Assembly: GCA_964528845.1 (NCBI GenBank)
Contig: CAZGVE010000035.1
Location: 1 to 32,782, forward strand
From: FEN-1191 sp964528845
Lineage (GTDB): Bacteria > Pseudomonadota > Gammaproteobacteria > Steroidobacterales > Steroidobacteraceae
Reading direction: 5' to 3'
DNA: 32,782 nt
Positions 18,377 to 25,121 of this stretch are shown here, in pieces. The position numbers and the translations under genes were made by a program. Under the pieces are notes generated by a model. It was not told where the DNA came from, searched no databases, and saw only the letters and a program-made list of their open reading frames with translations. Position 1 is the stretch's first letter. Each line of letters opens with the position of its first letter.

Positions 18377-19831
18377 ATGAGCCGTGCGCAGCAGCGCGCA
18401 CTGCACCGTCGCTCACGATGGCGCGGCGGCGCTGCCATCGCGGTCGCAATGCTGCTGGCAGGCTGCAACAAGCCACAGTCGGCGCTGGACCAGATACGTG
18501 CCCGCGGCGAGCTGCGGGTCGTCACGGTCAATGCACCGACCACCTACTATCTCGGCGCGCACGGCGGGCTGGGCTTCGAATACCGGCTGGCTGCCGCCTT
18601 CGCGACCCAGCTCGGGGTCCGGCTGGCGATGCAGCCCGTGCCCGATGTGGCTGCGATGCGCAGCGCTCTGCGCGATGGGCGGGCGGATCTTGCCGCCGCC
18701 CAGATCAGCGCCGACACGCTCTGGCAGCGCTTCGGCCTGGCGACCTCGAGCTACGGCGAGGCGACCCAGCTGGTGGTGCAGGCGCGCGGCAGGCCTCAGC
18801 CACGCGACATCACCGGGCTGCGCGGTGCGCGCATCGTGGTTCACGAGGACAGCCCGCAGCAGCAACTGCTGAAAGAGATCCGCAGCAGTGGCATCGAGGG
18901 GCTCGCATGGAGCGCGGTCCCGCACGAGCAGGCCGAGCTGCTCGAGTTCGTCAGCGGCGGCGCTGCCGACTATGCGATCGTCGATCAGCACGAGTTCGAG
19001 TTCGCGCAGCACCTGTATCCGGATGTCACGGTCGCCTTCGCGCTGCCGGACCCGCGGCCACTGCAGTGGGTGGCGCGCGCCGATGGCCCGGACCTGGTCG
19101 CGCTTGCCAATTCGTTCTTCGCCGGCGCGCGTACCAGCGGCCAGATCGCGCGTATCGCGCGCGATGAAGGCGCCGAATCGCGCCAGTTCGACTATTTGGA
19201 CGCGCTGCGCTTCCAGGCCGACATCAGCTCGCGCCTGCCGGAGCTGCAGGGACTGTTCGAGGAAGCGGCGCTGGCCACCGGGCTGGACTGGCGGCTGCTC
19301 GCAGCGGTCGGTTACCAGGAATCGAAGTGGGAGCGCGAGGCGGCTTCCGCCGACGGCGCACAGGGAATCATGATGCTCACGACCGATGCGGCCAGCACCG
19401 TCGGGGTAACTGACCGCGCCAATTTGCGTGAGAACATCCTGGGCGGCGCGAAGTACCTGGCGCAGGTCATCGATACGATACCCAAGCGCATCGGCGAACC
19501 CGACCGCACCTGGCTCGCGCTCGCGGCCTATAACGTCGGATACGGGCATCTCGAAGATGCACGCGTGCTCGCGCAGCGACGCGGCAGGAACCCTGACGTC
19601 TGGGAAGATGTACGCGAGCAGCTGCCCTTGCTGACGCAGGAGCAGTGGTATTCGAGCCTCAAGCGCGGCTACGCCCGCGGCTGGGAACCGGCCCGGTTCG
19701 TGGATCAGGTGCGGGAGTATCTCGCGGTGCTTGAGTGGCGCGGCACCGGTACGCTGGCCCGCAATCCCGAATTGCCGACGCACGCGGCAATGCTGACACC
19801 GGAGGGCGACGCCGCCCGCCGCCTTGACTAG
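18377..19831 (+). CDS. mltF: Membrane-bound lytic murein transglycosylase F
   Basis: 484 residues. The start at 18377 is preceded by AAAGG at 6 bases; the longer open frame begins inside the tRNA and is not real. A lipoprotein signal ends in LLAGC (Cys30), which anchors the protein in the outer membrane. Residues about 35-265 form a periplasmic solute-binding-like domain (LRVVTVNAPTTYYLG), followed by an SLT transglycosylase domain with the catalytic Glu315 in VGYQESKWE (E. coli MltF uses Glu314), GIMMLTTDAA and LALAAYNVGYGH. It cleaves peptidoglycan glycan strands to 1,6-anhydromuropeptides. It converges on tadA with an 18-base gap. Confidence 0.95.
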   Translation: MSRAQQRALHRRSRWRGGAAIAVAMLLAGCNKPQSALDQIRARGELRVVTVNAPTTYYLGAHGGLGFEYRLAAAFATQLGVRLAMQPVPDVAAMRSALRDGRADLAAAQISADTLWQRFGLATSSYGEATQLVVQARGRPQPRDITGLRGARIVVHEDSPQQQLLKEIRSSGIEGLAWSAVPHEQAELLEFVSGGAADYAIVDQHEFEFAQHLYPDVTVAFALPDPRPLQWVARADGPDLVALANSFFAGARTSGQIARIARDEGAESRQFDYLDALRFQADISSRLPELQGLFEEAALATGLDWRLLAAVGYQESKWEREAASADGAQGIMMLTTDAASTVGVTDRANLRENILGGAKYLAQVIDTIPKRIGEPDRTWLALAAYNVGYGHLEDARVLAQRRGRNPDVWEDVREQLPLLTQEQWYSSLKRGYARGWEPARFVDQVREYLAVLEWRGTGTLARNPELPTHAAMLTPEGDAARRLD

Positions 19832-19849
19832 CCGCTGCGACGGTACGTC

Positions 19850-20308
19850 TCAGCCGGGCATGCGACGGCGCTCGAAGAAGCCGCGCAGCAGCTGCGAACA
19901 TTCCGCCGCCATCACCCCTCCGAACACGTCCACCCGGTGATTCAGGCCTTCGAGCCGGAACAGATCGATCAGGCTGCCGGCGGCGCCCGCCCGGGCATCG
20001 AACGCACCGAACACGACGCGGCGCACGCGCGCGTGCACCAGCGCGGCAGCGCACATTGCGCACGGCTCGAGCGTCACGTACAGGCACGCTCCCAGCAGTC
20101 GATAGTCGCGCAGCACCCGCGCACCAGCGCGCAATGCTTCGATCTCGGCGTGCGCGGTCGGATCGCAGGCAGCGATCGGTCGATTCGCGCCGCTCGCAAT
20201 GATGCGATCTTCGAGCACCAGCACCGCCCCGACCGGTACCTCTCCGGCCGCGAGTGCGGCCTGCGCGTGCCCGAGCGCGTGGCTCATATACTCGGCATCG
20301 CTGGGCAT
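19850..20308 (-). CDS. tadA: tRNA-specific adenosine deaminase TadA
   Basis: 152 residues. It deaminates adenosine 34 of tRNA-Arg(ACG) to inosine, the wobble base. Zinc and catalytic motifs of the cytidine deaminase fold are visible: HAEIEAL (His53, Glu55) and EPCAMCAAAL (Cys83, Cys86). GEVPVGAVLV and NRPIAACDPTAHAE match the family closely. GGAAG lies 7 bases before the ATG. It is divergent from the flavin oxidoreductase across an 80-base gap that contains a 12-bp palindrome. Confidence 0.96.
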   Translation of the reverse strand: MPSDAEYMSHALGHAQAALAAGEVPVGAVLVLEDRIIASGANRPIAACDPTAHAEIEALRAGARVLRDYRLLGACLYVTLEPCAMCAAALVHARVRRVVFGAFDARAGAAGSLIDLFRLEGLNHRVDVFGGVMAAECSQLLRGFFERRRMPG

Positions 20309-20339
20309 GACCGGCTTCCCTCGGGCAATCGCAGGCCAT

Positions 20340-20351
20340 TAGCTTAAGCTA
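20340..20351. promoter_or_regulatory. 12-bp perfect palindrome in the tadA/flavoprotein divergent gap
   Basis: TAGCTTAAGCTA is self-complementary and lies 31 bases from the tadA start and 37 bases from the flavoprotein start. It is AT-rich compared with its surroundings and could be an operator. No regulator gene is adjacent. Confidence 0.35.
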
Positions 20352-20388
20352 TCGCACCCCTTGAGTTTCCGGTGCTGCGAGGATCTGC

Positions 20389-21495
20389 ATGCCGCGTCTG
20401 TTCGAACCGCTGAACCTGGGCCGTCTGCGCCTGCCGAATCGCATTGTGGTTGCGCCCATGTGCCAGTATTCCGCTCGCGACGGCGCGGCCACCGACTGGC
20501 ATCTGATGCACCTCGGAGCGCTCGCCATCTCCGGCGCCGGTCTGCTGATACTCGAAGCCACTGCGGTCGGCGCCGCCGGGCGCATCACCGCAGCGGACCT
20601 GTGTCTGTACGAGGACAGCCACGAAACGGCGCTGGCACGCGTACTGGCCGCGTTGCGCACCTGCTCGCCGATCCCGCTCGCGCTGCAGCTGGCCCATGCC
20701 GGCCGCAAGGCATCGACGCGCGTGCCGTGGGAGGGCGGCGCGCAGCTGGCGCCCGATGCGCCCGGAGGCTGGCACGCGCAGGCGCCCTCGGCGTACCCGT
20801 TTGCGCCCGGGCAGGCGGCGCCGCTGGCGCTGCAGGAACAGGGCCTGGCGGAGATCCGCGACCAGTTCGCCGCCGCTGCTCGGCGCGCTGCGCGCTGCGG
20901 CTTCGACGGCCTCGAGATCCATGCCGCGCACGGCTATCTGCTGCACGAGTTCCTCTCGCCGATCGCGAACCACCGCAGCGATGTCTTTGGTGGCTCGCTC
21001 GCCAACAGGATGCGCTTCCCGCTCGAGGTGTTCGATGCCGTGCGCGCCGCGTTTCCGGCCGACAGACCGGTCTGGGTGCGCATCTCGGCGAGCGACTGGA
21101 TCGCAGGTGGCTGGGACGTCGCCCAGAGCATCGAGTTCGCGCGCGCGCTCGAATCCCATGGCTGCGCCGCCATCCATGTGAGCAGCGGCGGAATTGCCCC
21201 GACGCAGTCGATCCCGCTCGGACCCGGCTACCAGGTGCCATTGGCGCGCGAAATCCGTCAGCATTGCTCGCTTCCCATCATCGCCGTGGGCCTGATCACG
21301 CAAGCAGCGCAGGCCGAAGGCATTCTCGAGCGCGGTGAGGCCGATGCAATCGCGCTGGCGCGCGCGATGCTCTATGACCCGCGCTGGCCATGGCACGCGG
21401 CGGCCGAGCTCGGCGCGCAGGTCAGCGCGCCCAGGCAATATTGGCGCGCCGCGCCGCGCGAGCACGCGCGGCTGTTCCGCGACGCCTCCACGTGA
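20389..21495 (+). CDS. NADH:flavin oxidoreductase, YqjM/NamA-type old yellow enzyme
   Basis: 368 residues, FMN-dependent ene-reductase of the thermophilic-like (YqjM) class. The class-defining cysteine and tyrosine are in APMCQYSA (Cys25, Tyr27), and the substrate-binding histidines are in LEIHAAHGYLLHEFLSP (His178, His181). LQLAHAGRKAS and ISASDWIAGGWD also match. These enzymes reduce activated C=C bonds, nitro compounds and other electrophiles with NAD(P)H; the physiological substrate is usually unknown. GAGGAT precedes the ATG. Its stop overlaps the GTG start of the photolyase (GTGA), so the two are co-translated. Confidence 0.92.
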   Translation: MPRLFEPLNLGRLRLPNRIVVAPMCQYSARDGAATDWHLMHLGALAISGAGLLILEATAVGAAGRITAADLCLYEDSHETALARVLAALRTCSPIPLALQLAHAGRKASTRVPWEGGAQLAPDAPGGWHAQAPSAYPFAPGQAAPLALQEQGLAEIRDQFAAAARRAARCGFDGLEIHAAHGYLLHEFLSPIANHRSDVFGGSLANRMRFPLEVFDAVRAAFPADRPVWVRISASDWIAGGWDVAQSIEFARALESHGCAAIHVSSGGIAPTQSIPLGPGYQVPLAREIRQHCSLPIIAVGLITQAAQAEGILERGEADAIALARAMLYDPRWPWHAAAELGAQVSAPRQYWRAAPREHARLFRDAST

Positions 21496-22955
21496 GCGAT
21501 CCGCCCGCCGCTGCCGCCACGCTGGTCTGGTTTCAGCGCGACCTGCGGCTCGAGGACAACCCTGCGCTGCATGCGGCGTGGGTCCGTGGCCGTCCCGTGC
21601 TCCCGGTGTACGTGCTCGAGGACGCAGACGCCGGCGCCTGGAGCCCAGGTGGCGCATCTCGGTGGTGGCTGCACGGCGCGCTGGAGGCCCTCGAGCAGGC
21701 GCTGCGGACGCGCGGCTCGCGGCTGATCCTCGGCCGTGGCCCCGCCGGCGCCAGGATCGACGCATGGCTGGCCCACAGTGGCGCTGACGCGGTCTACTGG
21801 AATCGCCGCTACGAGCCATGGGCGCGCGAACGCGATGAACGCATCACGGCTGCGCTGCAGCGGCGGGGTATCGAGGTGCGGTGCTTCGATGCCGGCTTGC
21901 TGTGCGAACCCGGGTCGCTCCTCACCGGGTCCGGCGCACCCTATCGGGTGTTCACGCCATTCTGGAAGGCTCTGCGCGCGCGAACGCATATCGGGCCCGG
22001 ACTGCCGGCCCCGCCACGGCTGCCGCCACTGTCCGCGCCGCCGGACGGCGATTCACTGGAGTCGTGGTCGCTGCGACCGCGCAGGCCAGACTGGGCGAGC
22101 GGCTTGCGTTCGAACTGGAGGCCCGGTGAAACAGGCGCACAGGCCCGACTGCGCGAGTTCGCCGGCTCCACGCTCGACGGCTACGCGACCACGCGCGACC
22201 AGCCCGGCGTCGCGGGCACTTCGAGGCTGTCGCCGCACCTGCATTTCGGCGAGCTCAGTTCCCGGCAGGTCTGGCATGAGATCGAGCGCCATGCCGACCG
22301 GCGCGCCGGATCCGGGTGGCCGCCCGGGATTGAACGCTACCTCACGGAACTCGGCTGGCGCGAATTCTCCTATCACCTGCTCTACCACTATCCAAAGCTG
22401 CCCGAGGCAGCGCTGCGCCCGGAATTCGCGCGCTTCCCGTGGAACCCTGACGCGGTGGCCACCACCGCCTGGCAGCAGGGTCGCACCGGCTATCCGATCG
22501 TCGATGCCGGCATGCGCGAACTGTGGAGCACCGGCTGGATGCACAACCGCGTACGCATGATCGTCGCCTCGTTCCTGGTCAAGGATCTGCTGCAGCACTG
22601 GCGGGTGGGCGCGGAATGGTTCTGGGACACGCTGGTCGATGCCGACCTGGCCAGCAACTCCGCCAGCTGGCAGTGGGTTGCCGGCTGCGGCGCCGATGCC
22701 GCGCCCTACTTCCGCGTGTTCAATCCGACCCTGCAGGGGATGCGCTTCGATCCGCAGGGGCACTACGTACGCCGCTGGATACCGGAACTGGCGCGGCTGC
22801 CAGACGCCGTGGTGCATGCACCCTGGACGGCGCGGCCGGTAGATCTGACCGTCTCCGGCGTGCGGCTCGGCGTCGACTATCCGCTGCCGATTGTTGACCA
22901 CGCGCACGCGCGGGCGCGGGCGCTCGCCGCCTTCGCACACATCGCGCGCGGCTGA
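21492..22955 (+). CDS. phrB: Deoxyribodipyrimidine photolyase (CPD class I type)
   Basis: 487 residues from the GTG at 21492. It repairs cyclobutane pyrimidine dimers with blue light, using FAD and an antenna cofactor. The N-terminal Rossmann domain begins TLVWFQRDLRLEDNPAL. The FAD-binding domain shows TSRLSPHLHFGELSSRQ, ELGWREFSYH, GYPIVDAGMRELWSTGWMHNR, DADLASNSASWQWVAGCG and APYFRVFNP, all classic for CPD photolyases. A longer frame upstream lies inside the flavoprotein gene and is rejected because GTG gives a 4-base overlap and a clean family start. A cryptochrome role cannot be excluded from sequence alone. Confidence 0.93.
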   Translation: MSDPPAAAATLVWFQRDLRLEDNPALHAAWVRGRPVLPVYVLEDADAGAWSPGGASRWWLHGALEALEQALRTRGSRLILGRGPAGARIDAWLAHSGADAVYWNRRYEPWARERDERITAALQRRGIEVRCFDAGLLCEPGSLLTGSGAPYRVFTPFWKALRARTHIGPGLPAPPRLPPLSAPPDGDSLESWSLRPRRPDWASGLRSNWRPGETGAQARLREFAGSTLDGYATTRDQPGVAGTSRLSPHLHFGELSSRQVWHEIERHADRRAGSGWPPGIERYLTELGWREFSYHLLYHYPKLPEAALRPEFARFPWNPDAVATTAWQQGRTGYPIVDAGMRELWSTGWMHNRVRMIVASFLVKDLLQHWRVGAEWFWDTLVDADLASNSASWQWVAGCGADAAPYFRVFNPTLQGMRFDPQGHYVRRWIPELARLPDAVVHAPWTARPVDLTVSGVRLGVDYPLPIVDHAHARARALAAFAHIARG

Positions 22956-22978
22956 CGCTCGCCGTGGGGCAATGCCAA

Positions 22979-23533
22979 CTAGCGCTTGAGCAGCGGGAAG
23001 ATGCTGGTCGGGAAGAATGGCTCGCGGATGACCAGGGGCACGCCAGAGGTCCCGCGAAACGACGCACCGCTCGCCCGCCGTGACAGCAGACGGATACCGA
23101 ACATGCGTGAGAACGGCGCTGCCTCCTTCGACAGCAACGACAGCCCCAGCGACGAGGACAGCGGAGCCGCATCGTCCCAGGGCTTGACGTGATCATTCGC
23201 GTGCCAGGCGCGCGTCGGCAGCGGATCGTACTGGGCGAGGATCCACAACGCCTCCCCGCCGTAGCCGAAATCCGCCAGCACGCTGACGAGCCATTCGCCG
23301 CGCAGCACTGCCTGGGCATAGAACTCGGCATCGGCCGTGAGCACGTAGCGTGCGGCGATCGCCGCGGCGATGCTCGCCGCCGAGGCGCCGGAAGGACTGG
23401 CACCCTGGCCGTTCGCTCCAGGAGGACCGACCAGGTTGATCAGCTCACCGCGAAACCCCGCCGACTTCAGGCGGCCGACCGCATCGGCTGCCTGCTGCGC
23501 CGTGGCATATGTCCGGACGATTGCGTAGTTCAC
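22979..23533 (-). CDS. Hypothetical protein with C-terminal 16-residue tandem repeat
   Basis: 184 residues with a GTG start; GGAG lies 7 bases upstream. Function not recognised. The N-terminus (AIVRTYATAQQAADAVGRLKS) resembles the short alpha/beta segment of general-stress 17M/YflT-like proteins, a weak resemblance. Residues 45-62 are Ala/Ser/Gly-rich. Residues 122-137 and 138-153 are a tandem repeat (AAPLSSSLGLSLLSKE and AAPFSRMFGIRLLSRR), and the tail is hydrophobic-aromatic. No signal peptide or clear membrane helix. It converges on phrB with a 23-base gap and no obvious terminator. Confidence 0.6.
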   Translation of the reverse strand: MNYAIVRTYATAQQAADAVGRLKSAGFRGELINLVGPPGANGQGASPSGASAASIAAAIAARYVLTADAEFYAQAVLRGEWLVSVLADFGYGGEALWILAQYDPLPTRAWHANDHVKPWDDAAPLSSSLGLSLLSKEAAPFSRMFGIRLLSRRASGASFRGTSGVPLVIREPFFPTSIFPLLKR

Positions 23534-23723
23534 GGTAGCTCCATTCTTGTGATGTTCTTACACACAGCGCCGCCCTGCTCGCTGGCGAGATTACAGCCTC
23601 ACTCCGACCTTGTGAAGCGCACTGGACACATGGAGGTGTGAGGAACTTCGAACGTCCGGCCTCGCGCGCCCCTGGTTGCGGCCGTCAACCGGAACCTCGA
23701 AAGTGTGAACGGCGGCTATCTTA

Positions 23724-23729
23724 TATAAT
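23724..23729 (+). promoter_or_regulatory. -10 box (TATAAT) upstream of the DUF1289 gene
   Basis: A perfect TATAAT in an AT-rich stretch of otherwise GC-rich DNA, about 100 bases before the DUF1289 ATG. No good -35 box is visible, which could mean activator dependence. Confidence 0.4.
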
Positions 23730-23742
23730 TGATTGTAAACAA
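23729..23742. promoter_or_regulatory. FNR/ANR-like site
   Basis: TTGAT-TGTA-AACAA differs by one base from the FNR/ANR consensus TTGAT-N4-ATCAA. It abuts the -10 box on its downstream side; a site there would be expected to repress rather than activate. Low confidence without genome-wide support. Confidence 0.25.
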
Positions 23743-23830
23743 CTTTGAGTACCGCCTGTGATGCACTGCCCGGACCCACGCCGTTGCGGTGTGATCAAAT
23801 CCAGCCGCCCAACGACTGGACTGCTCATCA

Positions 23831-24067
23831 ATGCGTGATACCGGCGGCTCCGAACCATCCCCGTGCGTACGCAATTGCTGCCTGGACGATTCGCTGGTGT
23901 GTCTCGGCTGCTTTCGATCGCTGGAGGAGATAAAGGAATGGGGGCTCGTCGACAGTCACCGGCGCCGCATCATTCTGCGCAACGCCGGTAGGCGAAGCGA
24001 GGCGCATCGGGCCACGATCAACGAGCTGCAACCAGTGGCGTTCGCCGGCGCAACGCGACGCCCATGA
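23831..24067 (+). CDS. DUF1289 family small cysteine protein
   Basis: 78 residues. The pattern SPCVRNCCLDD-x4-CLGCFRSLEEI-x2-W is the DUF1289 signature: conserved cysteines that probably bind metal, followed by a tryptophan and a basic helix. Function in this family is unknown; E. coli YdhL is a relative. No strong ribosome-binding site is seen. The last 50 bases overlap the 3' end of the convergent PEP-CTERM-like gene, so the C-terminal tail after about residue 62 is constrained by two frames. Confidence 0.75.
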   Translation: MRDTGGSEPSPCVRNCCLDDSLVCLGCFRSLEEIKEWGLVDSHRRRIILRNAGRRSEAHRATINELQPVAFAGATRRP

Positions 24068-24974
24068 GCGCGAGCGCGCCGGCCATCAACCCCGCCGAAC
24101 CAGGTAGCGGCACGGGCGTGGTCCCGTTGCCGATACCGGGACTGAAACTGATCGTGTACGCACTCGCATTGGCAACGGTGCCGGCGATCTGAAACGTCGG
24201 ATCGGCCAACGCAGAATTCGTCGCACGGCCGCCGCCTGGGCCGCCGAGGACGCCCCTGCCGTCGATCTTTGCCGAGGCCGTCGCACCGATCGTCACGTTG
24301 TAGAAGACTCCGGTCGTCAGCGCCACGACGGCGGACTGTGCGGAGGTGATGACATTCGGCACAGAGAACGGTTGGAAGGCAAAGCCCACGCTGTCGGAGA
24401 GCATTGCATTACCGAGGTAGGACAAAGTGAACGAAGCGCCGGCGCCGCCATTGCTGTTCGCACTCAGCACTTGCGAGGCTGGCGACGCCGACGCCTGCAG
24501 GAACCAACGGGCCAGGACATCCACAGTTGGGGTGGGCCCGGCAATCGACATCTGGTAGGTGACCTGTGCGGAAGCCGACCCCTGGGTGTAGTCGTTCAAG
24601 AAGGACTGCGGATTGGAGTCACTGGTTACGTCGACCTCGGCGTACGCCAAGGGCGCGGGCGCCGGCGTGAACGGAAGGGTCACAGACACCGGGACAGAAC
24701 TGGCCGACGGTGTCGTCCACGCACCCACCGCGGCTTGTCCTGGTACCGAAACCCCTGAGGCTACGCTGGCGGCGCCAGCGACCAGCCCGGGTGTGGTGAT
24801 GACTTGGGAAAACGCCTCCCTGGAGCCACCAGACGGAGAGTCGAGATCGATGGTACCTGCAGTCTGGTACGTTGCCGGAGTTAGCAACAAATCGGCGTGG
24901 GCCGCGCCCGACGCAAGCATCACAACCACGCACGCAAGGCACTTGCGCCCAACAATCCCTGTTCGGGTTGACAC
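24018..24974 (-). CDS. Secreted PEP-CTERM-like (VPLP variant) protein
   Basis: 318 residues from a GTG preceded by GGGGAG at 7 bases; the longer upstream frame lacks a ribosome-binding site. A signal peptide ends at AHA before D28. The mature part is low-complexity, rich in Ala, Ser, Thr, Gly and Val, and predicted beta-rich. The C-terminus is VPLPGSAG, a hydrophobic helix and RRRTPLVAAR: the tripartite sorting signal of PEP-CTERM-type proteins in its VPLP form. Such proteins are processed by an exosortase and usually belong to the extracellular matrix. No exosortase gene is in the window. It lies 147 bases downstream of the GH79 gene on the same strand. Confidence 0.8.
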   Translation of the reverse strand: MSTRTGIVGRKCLACVVVMLASGAAHADLLLTPATYQTAGTIDLDSPSGGSREAFSQVITTPGLVAGAASVASGVSVPGQAAVGAWTTPSASSVPVSVTLPFTPAPAPLAYAEVDVTSDSNPQSFLNDYTQGSASAQVTYQMSIAGPTPTVDVLARWFLQASASPASQVLSANSNGGAGASFTLSYLGNAMLSDSVGFAFQPFSVPNVITSAQSAVVALTTGVFYNVTIGATASAKIDGRGVLGGPGGGRATNSALADPTFQIAGTVANASAYTISFSPGIGNGTTPVPLPGSAGLMAGALALMGVALRRRTPLVAAR

Positions 24975-25085
24975 GATCAAACTCCCCTGGTGATAGTCCG
25001 GCTGGCCCGCGACAGTGTTGTGCTCACCTATGAATTTCAGATTAGCACAACCGAAGAGCAGCGCGACCACGTGCGATTCGCGTCC

Positions 25086-25107
25086 AGTGGCTGCTGCGCC
25101 AGCCACT
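25086..25107 (-). terminator. Hairpin just after the GH79 stop
   Basis: A perfect 8-bp stem (AGTGGCTG / CAGCCACT) with a 6-base loop starts 14 bases after the GH79 stop. There is no U-tract, so it is not a textbook intrinsic terminator. It may attenuate read-through into the PEP-CTERM-like gene or stabilise the upstream mRNA end. Confidence 0.4.
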
Positions 25108-25121
25108 CTTGACATAAGCGC

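Larger units (their letters stand above)
23534..23830. other. Intergenic divergent region with AT-rich promoter island
   Basis: No gene is supported here. Two imperfect 14-base direct repeats, GGAAC(T/C)TCGAA(C/A)GT, lie at 23642-23655 and 23691-23704. A short inverted repeat GGTTG/CAACC lies between them (about 23673-23690). From about 23715 to 23750 the sequence turns strongly AT-rich and contains a perfect -10 hexamer and an FNR-like site. Confidence 0.5.

Noticed and set aside
18192..18380. Small plus-strand open frame with VGFEPT-type wording
   Set aside because: It is the well-known false translation of the opposite strand of a serine tRNA.
18413..19783. Minus-strand open frame of about 456 codons
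   Set aside because: It is antisense to mltF, whose lipobox and catalytic Glu315 are intact; no family resemblance.
20344..21819. Minus-strand open frame of about 490 codons
   Set aside because: It is a high-GC antisense shadow of the old yellow enzyme and photolyase genes, which have clear catalytic motifs.
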